A stretch of DNA of 64,000 nucleotides from Dysgonomonas sp. 520 (GTDB lineage Bacteria; Bacteroidota; Bacteroidia; Bacteroidales; Dysgonomonadaceae). The stretch spans positions 1-64,000 of the forward strand of contig NZ_QVMP01000003.1 in NCBI RefSeq assembly GCF_010501095.1. Reading direction: 5' to 3'. Both the position numbers and the translations under genes were made by a program. Each line of letters begins with the position of its first letter. Position 1 is the first letter of the stretch. The notes beneath the pieces were generated by a model, which worked only from the letters and a program-made list of their open reading frames with translations, was not told the DNA's origin and searched no databases. Below, piece by piece: positions 8,207 through 23,264 of the stretch.

Positions 8207-11200
8207 ATGGAAAAACATTTGAAAAAATTATTCTTGTTTACTTTCATATTTATATATGGAGTAAATTGTTTAAAAGCTCAAACAGCGACAGTGACAGGAA
8301 CCGTCACTTCCGTACAAAACGAACCTCTGATCGGGGTAACCATAATGGTGAAAACGGGCAATGCACCGTCATCAACAGGTACAACTACCGATTTCGACGG
8401 AAAATTTTCGATCAACGTTCCTCAAAAAGCAAGTTTGGTGTTTAGTTATATAGGCTACAAAACCAAAACCATAGAGGTTGGAAACAAAACCGAACTGAAT
8501 ATTACATTGGATGACGATGTAAACATTCTGGATGAGGTTGTAGCTATTGGCTACGGTACAATAAAGAAAAGTGACCTTACGGGCGCAGTGTCGTCGGTGA
8601 AAGCCTCGGAACTTGCCAATACTGCATCCGCAGGTATAGAGGCTGCCCTGCAAGGTAAAGTAGCGGGAGTTTCTGTTTCCCGAAAAAGTGGAAAGCCCGG
8701 CGAAACAGCAGATGTGAAAATCCGTGGTGTAGGATCTTTTACTGCAAGTGGTCCGTTGTGGATCATTGATGGAGTGCAACAAAATCCGGGAGCGGAATTT
8801 AACATGAATGATGCGGAATCGATAGAAATATTAAAAGATGCCTCTGCTGCCGCCATTTATGGTGCTGCTGCTGCCAATGGTGTAGTATTAGTTACTACCA
8901 AAAGAGGTAAAAAAGGAGAAGCCAAGATGAGCTTCAATGCATACGTCGGGTTCAACAATCCTATCAACTTACCCAAAATGTTATCTACCAGGCAATTTAA
9001 AGAGCTTCGCATAGAAGACTTCAATGGTCAGGGCAGAATGACAGAACAAGAAATGCTCAATTATCAATTCTCAGATAGTCAGGCAGCTTATGCTCTAGAT
9101 TTTGATTTAACAAATGCCGATTACAACTGGAGGGATCGCATCTTTTCGCAAGGAATTACTCAAAACTACGATCTATCTTTTTCTAAAGGAGGCGATGACT
9201 ACAACTATTATGCATCCTTCAATCATTACAACGAGAAAGGGACATATATCGACACGGAGTTTAAGCGTTACTCTCTACGACTGAACTCTGACGTTAAAGT
9301 AAACAAATGGCTTTCGTTTGGCGAATCGATGCAAATTACCTATACGAAAGACAACCCTAACTCGAATGCCGACTACCTGAATAATTATATGCGTACCGTT
9401 CCCTTCATGATGCCATACGATGCCACAAATCAACCCGGGGGATTTGGCTATTTTCCTAAAACAAATCAGGATGGAAGTCCGATTATAAATCCGGTGACAG
9501 GCAAAGAAGGCGATATAAAATCTATGTTAGGTTATGATGGTAGTAATTTATTGGCAGACGAAGAGTCGTACCGTACTAAAAACGATAAATACAACATCAC
9601 CGGTAATGTGTTTGTGAAAATACAACCGATAAAGCAGCTTAGTGTTGTTGCAACATTGGGAGCAGGATTTGGTTCGGGAAGCACACATATTGAAAAAGCT
9701 GCATATAAGTATCATGAACAGAAAAAGCAATCGGCTTATGTTACGCAAAATGTAGACCGTGGATATGGCCTCACAGGAAACGTTGTAGCAACTTATAGCG
9801 AGAAATTTAAAGACCATTCTGTTACTTTTATGTTGGGTACGGAAACCAGCAGAGGGGGAGGAAGAGGAGTGAGGTCGTATGCAACCAATATGTTGGGAGG
9901 CATTTATCAGGTTTCATTAGCAGACCCTTCGTTTCGCATTGTAAATGACCATTATAGCAATAATGTAACCTTATCTTATTTTGGACGTTTAAATTATGGC
10001 TATAAGGATAAATATCTGTTTACGGCAGTTATGCGGCGTGACGCATCAGATCGCTTTTCGAAGAAGCACCGTTGGGGAACTTTCCCTTCTTTTTCGGGAG
10101 CATGGAGAATAAGTGACGAGAACTTTATTAAGGAAAATAAAAATCTGGATTGGCTGTCATCTCTCAAGCTACGTGCATCTTGGGGTATTCTGGGTAATTC
10201 TGGTATTCCTCAGTTCCTGTATACTTCTAATTACATAACCCCGGAAGCAAATTATGCTTTTGGTCCCGGTGTAGATCAAAAGTCCGTTACAGGAATCAGG
10301 TTAGATTATCTTCCGAACGATGAGATAAAATGGGAAGAAATCTCAACCACCGACATTGGACTAGATGTAGCAATGTTGAATAATCGCCTTACATTCTCTT
10401 TCGACTGGTATATAAAGAATACGAAAGATGCACTCTTAAGCAGTTCGATACCAGATATGGTAGGAATGGGTAAAAGTACAGGAGATACTCCGGGGTATAT
10501 GGTCAATGTGGGAAAGATAAGAAACGTAGGTTGCGACTTTGAAATTGGCTGGCGTGACCAAATTAATAAAGACTTTAATTATTCCGTTAGCGCAAATATC
10601 GGATATTTCAAGAATAAAGTAATAGAAACTTATGGCGACAACGAACAAGTTGTTGGTGGTAACGTATTGAAAAATTCAGCTAAAATCTCTTATACAATGA
10701 AAGGTTTACCAATAGGCACATTCTTCGCATACAAGACAGATGGCGTATTTCAAACACAAGAAGAGGTGGATCAATACAACCAAATGGCTCAGGAAAAAGG
10801 ATGGGATCACTATCAGAAATCGGGAACCGCTCCGGGCGATTTGCGCTTCAAAGATGTGAATAATGATGGACATATAGATGCTAAAGATATCACAAAGGTT
10901 GGTGACCCTTGGCCCGATTTCACGTATGGTTTTAATATCAATATGAACTATAAAATGTTTGATTTAGGTCTGTTCTTCCAAGGTATTCAGGGGAATGATG
11001 TGTTCAACGATTTCAGAAGCAAAACACATGTTTTCTTTAGCGATTATAACACAACTAACTATGCATTGGATCGTTGGACAGGACCGGGAAGTACGAATAA
11101 AAATTTCAGATTGGCAAATGGCGACCCGAATGTAAACAAAGGTACTGCTTCCACATGGTTTATTGAAGATGGTTCATACCTGAGGCTGAAAAACATACAA

Positions 11201-11410
11201 TTAGGTTTCACAATGCCGAAAAGATGGTTGGAAAAAACATTTATATCTAAATGCAGATTCTATGTTTCGGGTCAGAATCTACTGACATTTACCAAATATG
11301 AAGGCTTCGATCCTGAATTTGTGTCTAGGGATATTACCTCCTCCGGAATAGACTATGGCACTTATCCTCAGAGTAAATCTTTTATTTGTGGTGTTCAGGT
11401 CGATTTCTAA
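8207..11410 (+). CDS. SusC-like TonB-dependent outer-membrane receptor (PUL1)
   Basis: Outer-membrane beta-barrel that imports oligosaccharides using TonB energy, working with the SusD-like lipoprotein encoded next. The ATG at 8207 is chosen because it begins a clean signal peptide (residues 1-25, MEKHLKKLFLF to CLKAQ); the longer frame adds 19 hydrophilic residues. A carboxypeptidase-regulatory-like domain follows (about 26-110, GTVTSVQNEPLIGVTI and FSYIGYKTKTIEV). The plug domain then has DEVVAIGYGTIKKSDLTGAVSSV, IRGVGSF and IEILKDASAAAIYGAAAANGVVLVTTK. The barrel runs to the C-terminus, ending in the expected aromatic residue (QVDF). Length of 1067 residues is usual. It is the first gene of an operon with SusD, a CBM9-like protein and several glycosidases; the substrate is inferred only from those enzymes. 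Confidence 0.95.
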   Translation: MEKHLKKLFLFTFIFIYGVNCLKAQTATVTGTVTSVQNEPLIGVTIMVKTGNAPSSTGTTTDFDGKFSINVPQKASLVFSYIGYKTKTIEVGNKTELNITLDDDVNILDEVVAIGYGTIKKSDLTGAVSSVKASELANTASAGIEAALQGKVAGVSVSRKSGKPGETADVKIRGVGSFTASGPLWIIDGVQQNPGAEFNMNDAESIEILKDASAAAIYGAAAANGVVLVTTKRGKKGEAKMSFNAYVGFNNPINLPKMLSTRQFKELRIEDFNGQGRMTEQEMLNYQFSDSQAAYALDFDLTNADYNWRDRIFSQGITQNYDLSFSKGGDDYNYYASFNHYNEKGTYIDTEFKRYSLRLNSDVKVNKWLSFGESMQITYTKDNPNSNADYLNNYMRTVPFMMPYDATNQPGGFGYFPKTNQDGSPIINPVTGKEGDIKSMLGYDGSNLLADEESYRTKNDKYNITGNVFVKIQPIKQLSVVATLGAGFGSGSTHIEKAAYKYHEQKKQSAYVTQNVDRGYGLTGNVVATYSEKFKDHSVTFMLGTETSRGGGRGVRSYATNMLGGIYQVSLADPSFRIVNDHYSNNVTLSYFGRLNYGYKDKYLFTAVMRRDASDRFSKKHRWGTFPSFSGAWRISDENFIKENKNLDWLSSLKLRASWGILGNSGIPQFLYTSNYITPEANYAFGPGVDQKSVTGIRLDYLPNDEIKWEEISTTDIGLDVAMLNNRLTFSFDWYIKNTKDALLSSSIPDMVGMGKSTGDTPGYMVNVGKIRNVGCDFEIGWRDQINKDFNYSVSANIGYFKNKVIETYGDNEQVVGGNVLKNSAKISYTMKGLPIGTFFAYKTDGVFQTQEEVDQYNQMAQEKGWDHYQKSGTAPGDLRFKDVNNDGHIDAKDITKVGDPWPDFTYGFNINMNYKMFDLGLFFQGIQGNDVFNDFRSKTHVFFSDYNTTNYALDRWTGPGSTNKNFRLANGDPNVNKGTASTWFIEDGSYLRLKNIQLGFTMPKRWLEKTFISKCRFYVSGQNLLTFTKYEGFDPEFVSRDITSSGIDYGTYPQSKSFICGVQVDF

Positions 11411-11442
11411 TTCGCTATGTTAATCTAAAAAAAATATCAATC

Positions 11443-13311
11443 ATGAAATATATATCAAAAGTATTAATTGCAATAGTAGCCTTTTTCTCTCTAAATGGCT
11501 GCGAAGATATGTTCGACGATATAAAAAACTATGGGGGAGTACCTGCCGATGGACTGATTACATCGGTAGAAAATGCGCAAATAGCTGTAAACGGTGCATA
11601 TTCCGGATTGTATGGCTTACGCTTGTTCCGGTCGCAAATTTATTACTATCTCGATTTCGCTACCAACGAACTGGAATACAGGCATCTGGATGAGAATATA
11701 AAAATGATGACGAATTATGGCTATAACGATGGCTCCGCATTCATCGGAGGATATTGGAAAGATCTTTATGGCCTCGTTGCCAGATCAAACGATGCTTGCT
11801 CTAAAATGTATATACTGAATGAAGACCCTGCTTTTGTGAATACGGCAACCGATGATCAGAAAGCCGAACTCATGCGCCTGATAGGTGAATGTAACTTTTT
11901 GCGTGGATTAGGCTACTTCTATCTGACCCGCTCTTTTGGAGACAAGTTGCCATCGCACCCCAACTACAATCCTAATGAATTGGGTGTACCGATAGTAGAC
12001 ACATTGGTCGTAAATAAAGAACAACTGTACAAATCGCGTAATACGTTGGGCGAATGTTGGACGGAAGTGATCCGTAATTTCAAAACAGCTTATGAACTAC
12101 TTCCCGAATCGTGGGGCAATGATAAATTGGGTGCTGCCACAAAAGGTGCAGCAGCAGGCTATCTGGGACAAGTATACATGTATCTTGAAGATTATAAAGA
12201 AGCTAAAAAGTGGTTTGAAGAGTCGATGAAAACAGGCAAATATGAATTGATGGAAACCTATGCTCACAACTTTGATCTGGATCACGAAAATAATCCCGAA
12301 TCCATCTTTGAAGTGCAATTTCAGACCATTACGTCCGATGTGGTATTGGGGTCGTATATGTGGCGTAATTTTGGGCCCGATCCTAAACATTGGGGTACGG
12401 TAAACGTTTCGATGGAATACGTAAACAAGTTCAGGGGCGGATTTCAACTCGATCAAGAGATATATGACGACATAATTGCCCATCCGGAAAAGTATATTCT
12501 ACAAGCTCGTCCACGCAGAGCATTGCAACTGGTTGCGGAGTTGGCATTCAAACAGTCGATAGGAAGTTTTGTTCTTACCCAGGAAGATTTATTCGACTTG
12601 TATACAGGCGATTGGGATGCTTTGGCAACGGAAATCAATACTCGTTTTGAGAATGAAGGCATAACCAATTTTGATATTAAAAAAGACGATACACGCTGGG
12701 GAACAGTTGACAGTAAATATATAAAAATCATTTCCTCTGCATCGGAAAAAAATACAGATCCTCGTATGTATGATTCTTTCTATATCCCCAACAGAGACAG
12801 TATTTCTTATACTTGGAATGTAAGTAAAACAGAACCATATTCGACTAACTATTACGGGTTTAAAAAATACATACCTTACAATTCTGTTGATAGTTGGTCG
12901 GCAGAAAACCTACCCGGATTTGATGGCTATAATTCTATCAATCAGCGTATATTCCGCTTGGGAGATATGTATCTGCAATATGCCGAGGCTTGTTATCGTG
13001 AAGGAGATCAAACCAATGCAACAGAATATCTGAACAAGGTAAGACGTCGTGCGTGGGGTTATCCTATCCATACGGCAGGCTCGCCTGTCGACTTTGCTGG
13101 TGGCGATTTTATGGACGAATTGATTGCCGAAAGAGAAAAAGAACTTTGCCTGGAAGGACACTTATGGTTCGACTATCTCCGATTGAACAAAGCGGAAGAC
13201 CTATTCGGTTCGCGAGGTTTTAATCCTAAAAAGCACCACAGGCTACCAATCCCATTGAAGGAGAGACAGATAGTGGGGATGAATAAATTGTTGCAAAACG
13301 ATGGGTATTAA
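11443..13311 (+). CDS. SusD/RagB-like starch-binding-type lipoprotein (PUL1)
   Basis: Surface lipoprotein that caps the SusC barrel and binds the glycan. The ATG at 11443 gives 622 residues with a lipoprotein signal peptide and lipobox FSLNGC at about residues 15-20. The N-terminal SusD-like region has IAVNGAYSGLYGLRLFRSQ and the TPR-type helices (RLIGECNFLRGLGYFYLTRSFGD, KGAAAGYLGQVYMYLEDYKEAKKWFEES). The C-terminal RagB region has RLGDMYLQYAEACYREGD, YLNKVRRRAWG and the terminal block ELIAEREKELCLEGHLWFDYLRL with HHRLPIPLKERQ. It follows susC by 32 bp. The family is firm; the ligand is not known. Confidence 0.95.
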   Translation: MKYISKVLIAIVAFFSLNGCEDMFDDIKNYGGVPADGLITSVENAQIAVNGAYSGLYGLRLFRSQIYYYLDFATNELEYRHLDENIKMMTNYGYNDGSAFIGGYWKDLYGLVARSNDACSKMYILNEDPAFVNTATDDQKAELMRLIGECNFLRGLGYFYLTRSFGDKLPSHPNYNPNELGVPIVDTLVVNKEQLYKSRNTLGECWTEVIRNFKTAYELLPESWGNDKLGAATKGAAAGYLGQVYMYLEDYKEAKKWFEESMKTGKYELMETYAHNFDLDHENNPESIFEVQFQTITSDVVLGSYMWRNFGPDPKHWGTVNVSMEYVNKFRGGFQLDQEIYDDIIAHPEKYILQARPRRALQLVAELAFKQSIGSFVLTQEDLFDLYTGDWDALATEINTRFENEGITNFDIKKDDTRWGTVDSKYIKIISSASEKNTDPRMYDSFYIPNRDSISYTWNVSKTEPYSTNYYGFKKYIPYNSVDSWSAENLPGFDGYNSINQRIFRLGDMYLQYAEACYREGDQTNATEYLNKVRRRAWGYPIHTAGSPVDFAGGDFMDELIAEREKELCLEGHLWFDYLRLNKAEDLFGSRGFNPKKHHRLPIPLKERQIVGMNKLLQNDGY

Positions 13312-13326
13312 TTAAAAAATCAGCGC

Positions 13327-13347
13327 CTCCGGGGTGTATCCCCGGAG
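13327..13347 (+). promoter_or_regulatory. Intercistronic hairpin after susD
   Basis: Perfect 8-bp stem CTCCGGGG / CCCCGGAG with a 5-nt loop, 15 bp after the SusD stop and 30 bp before the next ATG. There is no T run after it, so it is more likely an mRNA-stability or partial attenuation hairpin that sets susCD above the downstream enzymes than a full terminator. Confidence 0.5.
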
Positions 13348-13377
13348 ATATTATTAATCATAAAAAAAACATGAATT

Positions 13378-14385
13378 ATGAAAAGAAAATGTACTTTTTT
13401 AACTTTGGCTGCAATGATGTTTTGCGGATCAGCTTCTGTGATGGCTCAAGATCCCGGTTATTTTGAAAATTATAAAACTATAAATGTTTACAAGACAACA
13501 GAACGTATTACAGTGGACGGTATCGACAATGAAGGAATATGGGCTTCTACGGATGTAAAAGAGCACTCTCTGGATCGTTTGTTGGACGCCAATGCATCTA
13601 ATACAACCGGTTATGCAGCCACATTCAAAGCAGTGTATGACGATACTTTCATCTATCTTTTTATCAAGGTAAAAGACGCAACTTATATTCCTTACGACAA
13701 AGATCAGATAAAGGGAGATACCAATATAGACAATCTGGAGATGTACTTTAGCGCAACAGGGCTTAGGTCTAGTATCGACAATATTCCTGCAGCTATGGAC
13801 GGAACATCGGATACTCAATTACGTATTTCGGTAGGAAACACTGAAAACCGTGCTACGGGCGTAGGTTATGCAAAGGCTATGATCGTAGACGATCAGATAT
13901 CAGGCTATGAATACACTACAGTGAAAACAGCCGATGGTTATAATGTCGAGGTGATGTTGAGCAACGACATCGTTATTCCTGATACTTACATGGATAAATT
14001 TGCGGAAGGGCAAACAATTCTTTTCGATCTGGAAGGTGCTGATTGTATAAATTACGCTGATGGACGTAAAGTGATACTTGGTTGGTCGGGAGATGACTAT
14101 TTTGCATGGAAAAGAAATGCGAAATATGGCGATATGACTTTCAAAGGATTGGCATCGTCAGGAATTAAGGATACAAAATATTCAGACGTGAAATATATCT
14201 ACAACAATGGTACTTTACAATTATTCGACGTGAAAGATAATTCGAAAATATCTGTTTGTGATTTAAGCGGCCGTTTGGTAGAATCTGCTGTCTATAACGG
14301 ACAAAATATTGATCTAAGCAATCTTTCATCGGGTGTGTATGCTATTCAGATAGAAAATGCAGGTGTATTGAAAATTGTAAAATAG
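13378..14385 (+). CDS. CBM9-like secreted protein with T9SS sorting domain
   Basis: A 335-residue exported protein with signal peptide (1-23, ending VMAQ). Residues about 36-255 resemble the carbohydrate-binding module 9/DOMON-like sandwich: TERITVDGIDNEGIWASTDV near the start, then FKAVYDDTFIYLFIKVKD, DNLEMYFS, and the late AKYGDMTFKGL. The C-terminal 75 residues (from about 262) form a type A T9SS sorting domain (LFDVKDNSKISVCDLSGRLV, SNLSSGVYAIQI, ending LKIVK), which directs export across the outer membrane and usually cell-surface attachment. No catalytic motif is visible. Its place just behind SusC/SusD suggests a surface glycan-binding protein, in the position of SusE/SusF. Fold assignment of the central part is moderate. 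Confidence 0.75.
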   Translation: MKRKCTFLTLAAMMFCGSASVMAQDPGYFENYKTINVYKTTERITVDGIDNEGIWASTDVKEHSLDRLLDANASNTTGYAATFKAVYDDTFIYLFIKVKDATYIPYDKDQIKGDTNIDNLEMYFSATGLRSSIDNIPAAMDGTSDTQLRISVGNTENRATGVGYAKAMIVDDQISGYEYTTVKTADGYNVEVMLSNDIVIPDTYMDKFAEGQTILFDLEGADCINYADGRKVILGWSGDDYFAWKRNAKYGDMTFKGLASSGIKDTKYSDVKYIYNNGTLQLFDVKDNSKISVCDLSGRLVESAVYNGQNIDLSNLSSGVYAIQIENAGVLKIVK

Positions 14386-14412
14386 AAAGTACGTCCCGTT
14401 AAAAAAGATATT

Positions 14413-14444
14413 AGGGCAGGAAGAACCTAAAAACTTCCTGTCCT
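14413..14444 (+). promoter_or_regulatory. Intercistronic hairpin before the GH27 gene
   Basis: 11-bp stem AGGGCAGGAAG / CTTCCTGTCCT with one G-T pair and a 10-nt loop, 28 bp after the CBM9-like gene. It is followed by A-rich rather than T-rich DNA, so readthrough is expected. A second processing or attenuation point within PUL1 is possible. Confidence 0.5.
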
Positions 14445-14495
14445 GATAATTGAAAAAAAAATCAGAACCTTATACGTTTTAATAATCAAAATACT

Positions 14496-16442
14496 ATGAA
14501 ATCCTCAGCTATCTTCTTTCTACTCCTGTTATTTCTTTTTTCATGTGCTTCTCCCCGCACTGTTTGGTTAGACGAACTGGACATGACTAACGCCGATCAG
14601 GCAGCCGGAATTACCCGTGTCAACCAGTCTATGTGGAGAACACCTCTTGTTATAGCAGGCGATACATTGAAGCGAGGCATTGGTACACATGCGTTCGGTG
14701 TCATCAGAGTTGAGCTCGATGGCAAAGCAAAATCTTTCAAAGCGCAGGTAGGGATTGATGATTCTGCACCTGAGCATGAACTGAAACAGGCATCGGTAGA
14801 GTTTGTCGTATTGGGCGACAACAACATCCTGTGGCGAAGCGGAATAATGCGCGCAGGCGATAAAGCGAAAAATATAGATGTCTCTCTCAAAAATATAAAA
14901 TCACTTGTCTTACGTACCGATCATGCCGGTGATGGTATAGCCGGAGATCGTGCCGATTGGGTAAATGCAAAACTTGAATATACAGGAAAACCACCATATA
15001 CAATAAAAAGACCTCAGGAGGCTATATATATACAGACTCCCCCGGCATCCCGAAAACCCTTACTGAATGCGCCATATCGTTATGGCACTCATCCGGGTTG
15101 CCCTATAATATTTACAATTCCTGTTTCGGGAGAAAGACCATTAAAGGTTGAGGCTAAAAATCTTCCGGCAGGTTTATCTTTAGATACGAACACAGGAATC
15201 GTTACAGGTAAAATTAAGGAAAAAGGAACTTATACGTTTGATATTACAGCAACAAACACATACGGATCAGACACACACCGGTTTACTTTCGAGGTAGGCG
15301 AAAAGCTGGCATTGACCCCGCCTATGGGATGGAATAGCTGGAATGTCTTCGGTGCTGATATTGACGATGCTAAGATACGAGCAATGGCCGACGCTATGGT
15401 CGATTTAAGATTGACGGACTACGGATATGCTTACATTAATATAGATGACGGATGGCAAGGAAAACGAGGAGGTAAGTATCATGCAATCATGCCTAACGAA
15501 AAATTCCCGGATATGAAGGCATTGGTCGATTACATCCACAGCAAAGGTTTGAAAGTGGGCATCTACTCTTCTCCCTGGGTTCAAACATTTGCCGGATTTG
15601 TTGGAGGAAGTGCAGATACACCCGAAGGAGAAATTATAAATTCTTCACGCCGTGTGGGTGAATATTCTTTCGCAGAGAATGATGTAAAGCAATGGGCTGA
15701 ATGGGGAATTGATTACTTAAAATACGATTGGGTTACGAATGATATAAAAAATACGGAAGAAATGACCGATCAGCTTCGCAAATCGGGGAGGAATATCGTA
15801 TATACAATCTCCAATGCTGCACCCTTCGATCTGGCAAAAGACTGGAACAGGCTGACTAATGCGTGGCGCACAACAGGCGATATCACCGACTCGTGGTGCA
15901 GTATGACTACTATCGGCTTTTTACAGAACAAATGGCAGCCGTATGCATCGCCGGGTAGTTGGAATGATCCGGATATGCTGGTTGTTGGCAAAGTTGGTTG
16001 GGGCGATGGCATCCGTCAAACAAACCTTTCTCCTGACGAACAATACGTTCACATCTCTTTATGGAGTATTTTGGCAGCACCTCTGTTGATGGGTTGCGAT
16101 TTGAGCAAAATGGACAATTTTACACTGAATTTGCTGAAAAACAGGGAAGTTATAGCCGTAAATCAGGATATTCTGGGAATACAAGGCGAGAGGGTGTACA
16201 AAGATGATGACAAAATGATCGAAGTATGGTCTAAGCCGTTGAGCGACGGCTCTCAAGCGGTAGGCTTATTCAATCTGGGAGAAAAGGAGCAAAATATTTC
16301 TGTTTTGTGGGAACAATTAAAAATCACCGGAAACAGAAAAGTGCGCAATCTGTGGAAGCAAGAAGACATCGGCAATTTTGACATCGGTTTTTCTGCAACA
16401 GTACCTTCTCACGGAGTCACTTTTGTCAAGATAAGTAAATGA
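14496..16442 (+). CDS. GH27 alpha-galactosidase with N-terminal NPCBM domain
   Basis: Removes terminal alpha-galactose with retention of configuration. The 648-residue protein is a lipoprotein (lipobox LFSCAS, Cys17). Residues about 22-163 form an NPCBM galactose-binding-like module (THAFGVIRVELDG, KSLVLRTDHAGDG). Residues about 190-266 form a small Ig-like putative-binding domain (GLSLDTNTGIVTG). The GH27 barrel starts at 273 (LTPPMGWNSWNVFG) with NIDDGWQ (315-321), GIYSSPW (355-361), and the catalytic pair: nucleophile D411 in YLKYDW and acid/base D462 in WRTTGDITDSW, aligned by motif to human GLA D170 and D231. A C-terminal beta domain closes the protein. It is fourth in PUL1. GH27 also contains beta-L-arabinopyranosidases, so the exact sugar should be held open. 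Confidence 0.92.
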   Translation: MKSSAIFFLLLLFLFSCASPRTVWLDELDMTNADQAAGITRVNQSMWRTPLVIAGDTLKRGIGTHAFGVIRVELDGKAKSFKAQVGIDDSAPEHELKQASVEFVVLGDNNILWRSGIMRAGDKAKNIDVSLKNIKSLVLRTDHAGDGIAGDRADWVNAKLEYTGKPPYTIKRPQEAIYIQTPPASRKPLLNAPYRYGTHPGCPIIFTIPVSGERPLKVEAKNLPAGLSLDTNTGIVTGKIKEKGTYTFDITATNTYGSDTHRFTFEVGEKLALTPPMGWNSWNVFGADIDDAKIRAMADAMVDLRLTDYGYAYINIDDGWQGKRGGKYHAIMPNEKFPDMKALVDYIHSKGLKVGIYSSPWVQTFAGFVGGSADTPEGEIINSSRRVGEYSFAENDVKQWAEWGIDYLKYDWVTNDIKNTEEMTDQLRKSGRNIVYTISNAAPFDLAKDWNRLTNAWRTTGDITDSWCSMTTIGFLQNKWQPYASPGSWNDPDMLVVGKVGWGDGIRQTNLSPDEQYVHISLWSILAAPLLMGCDLSKMDNFTLNLLKNREVIAVNQDILGIQGERVYKDDDKMIEVWSKPLSDGSQAVGLFNLGEKEQNISVLWEQLKITGNRKVRNLWKQEDIGNFDIGFSATVPSHGVTFVKISK

Positions 16443-16455
16443 TGCCAATCGGTAG

Positions 16456-16702
16456 TTGGTTTTTATTCGACGAATCCACGGGTGGAGTAGAAATAGCATT
16501 GACTCACATGCGTTTCGTCGAACGTTGTTTCGACGGAATGTAATGTAGTCAACACCCACCCCTACAATAAAATTTATTGATGTAGGGGCAGGCCTCTGGT
16601 CTGCCCGAAAGTAGGGGCGTAAAATCTTACGCCCTTGTGACTACACCATCGGGCGAATGTTTATTCGCCCCTACTGGAAAGATATTGTACAATAAAAACC
16701 TA
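16456..16702. repeat. Modular hairpin repeat (MITE-like), copy 3
   Basis: Fills the first part of the 16443-16883 gap. Starts TTGGTTTTTATTCGACG, as copy 1 does, and ends ATTGTACAATAAAAACCTA, matching copy 1's ATTGTACAATTTAAACCAA. Internal hairpins include CGTCGAACGTTGTTTCGACG near 16516, the GGGCAGGCC/GGTCTGCCC module near 16586-16606, GGGCGTAA/TTACGCCC near 16615-16634 and GGGCGAAT-GTTT-ATTCGCCC near 16651-16670. It shares ends and core with copy 1 but has a different 5' half. Confidence 0.8.
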
Positions 16703-16710
16703 TTGATTTG

Positions 16711-16852
16711 AAGTCATCTTGACTTTTTTAAATTATGATTATTTTAGGACTTTGTCATGTTGAACGTAAGTGAAACATCTGGAAAATATAGATCCTTCGA
16801 TACTCTCAGGATGACAAAAATGTACAAAGCAAAAAGTCAAGATGACTTTTTT
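16711..16852. repeat. Short foldback element with 18-bp inverted ends
   Basis: AAGTCATCTTGACTTTTT (16711-16728) is the exact reverse complement of AAAAAGTCAAGATGACTT near the other end (about 16831-16848). A second inverted pair lies inside (TTGTCATGTTGAACG near 16752 and CAGGATGACAAA near 16808), so the 142-bp unit can form one long hairpin. No coding capacity. It lies 31 bp before the esterase ATG and may carry or block its promoter. A decayed relative of the inner half lies near 25108-25136. Confidence 0.7.
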
Positions 16853-16883
16853 GCGTAAATAGTATCATAAAAAACTTTCTGAT

Positions 16884-17702
16884 ATGAAAATAAAGGCAAT
16901 ATGTATAATTCTGTTCATTTTCGTAAATGTATCCTTGTCGGGTCAAGAATACCTTGAAATACCTCTCTACGATACCAAACGTATTGTTGACGAAAACACA
17001 CCTTCTATAAGGGTTTATTTATCCGACAAACCCAATGGTATGGCTGTGATAGCCTGTCCGGGAGGAGGATACAAATATTTGGAAATGAACAAAGAGGGAT
17101 ATTCTTTCGCCCCCTGGTTCAATGATCGGGGCATAACTTTCATAATTTTGAAATACAGATTGCCTGACGGAAATCCTGAAATTCCTTTAACCGATGCCAA
17201 ACAGGCTATGAGACTCGTCCGTTTACACGCAAAAGATTGGAGCATCAACCCGAAAAAAATCGGGATTATGGGTTCATCAGCGGGAGGACATGTGGCTTCA
17301 ACTCTTGCCACACATTTTGACAATGATACCCGTCCTGATTTCCAAATTTTGTTGTATCCTGTCATTACGATGGATGAGGAGTTTACCCACTCAGGGTCGT
17401 TTCAGCAACTTTTGGGCGAGAATCCTGCGAAAGAAGAAATAGCATTGTATTCTAACGAGTGTCAGGTGAAAGCGGAAACCCCTCCTGCGTTTATCGTGCT
17501 GAGCGATAATGACAATATTGTTCCCTCAACAAACAGTATCCGTTATTATCAATCTTTGAACAACAACAAAGTGCCTGCCGAAATGCATATATATCCTACC
17601 GGTGGTCATGGTTGGGGAATGTACAAAAACTTTACATATTACGATCAATGGACAGGTTCGCTGAATAAATGGTTGGAAATACGATTGTCGGATAAAAAAT
17701 AA
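16884..17702 (+). CDS. Secreted alpha/beta-hydrolase, acetylxylan-esterase-like
   Basis: Probable carbohydrate esterase removing acetyl or other acyl groups from the polysaccharide. The 272-residue protein has a signal peptide (1-20). It has an oxyanion-hole motif CPGGGYKYL (58-66) of the HGGG type, nucleophile Ser132 in GIMGSSAGGH, an acid in VLSDNDNIVP (D208 or D210) and His242 in PTGGHGWGMY. This pattern is that of the BD-FAE/endo-xylanase-associated hydrolases common in Bacteroidota PULs. It sits 8 bp before the GH3 gene and is therefore co-transcribed with it; two repeat elements separate it from GH27. The acyl group cleaved cannot be told from the sequence. Confidence 0.82.
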   Translation: MKIKAICIILFIFVNVSLSGQEYLEIPLYDTKRIVDENTPSIRVYLSDKPNGMAVIACPGGGYKYLEMNKEGYSFAPWFNDRGITFIILKYRLPDGNPEIPLTDAKQAMRLVRLHAKDWSINPKKIGIMGSSAGGHVASTLATHFDNDTRPDFQILLYPVITMDEEFTHSGSFQQLLGENPAKEEIALYSNECQVKAETPPAFIVLSDNDNIVPSTNSIRYYQSLNNNKVPAEMHIYPTGGHGWGMYKNFTYYDQWTGSLNKWLEIRLSDKK

Positions 17703-17710
17703 TAGAACTT

Positions 17711-23205
<5,495 letters not shown>

Positions 23206-23231
23206 GTTAATATAAATGAAAGAAGGAGACG

Positions 23232-23264
23232 AAACGGTCATCACTAGTGATGACCGTTTTTTAT
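23232..23264 (+). terminator. Rho-independent terminator ending PUL1
   Basis: A perfect 28-bp palindrome (23232-23259, arms AAACGGTCATCAC) followed by a T-rich tail, 26 bp after the GH2 stop. The symmetry means it could act on both strands, though no gene converges on it. Confidence 0.9.
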
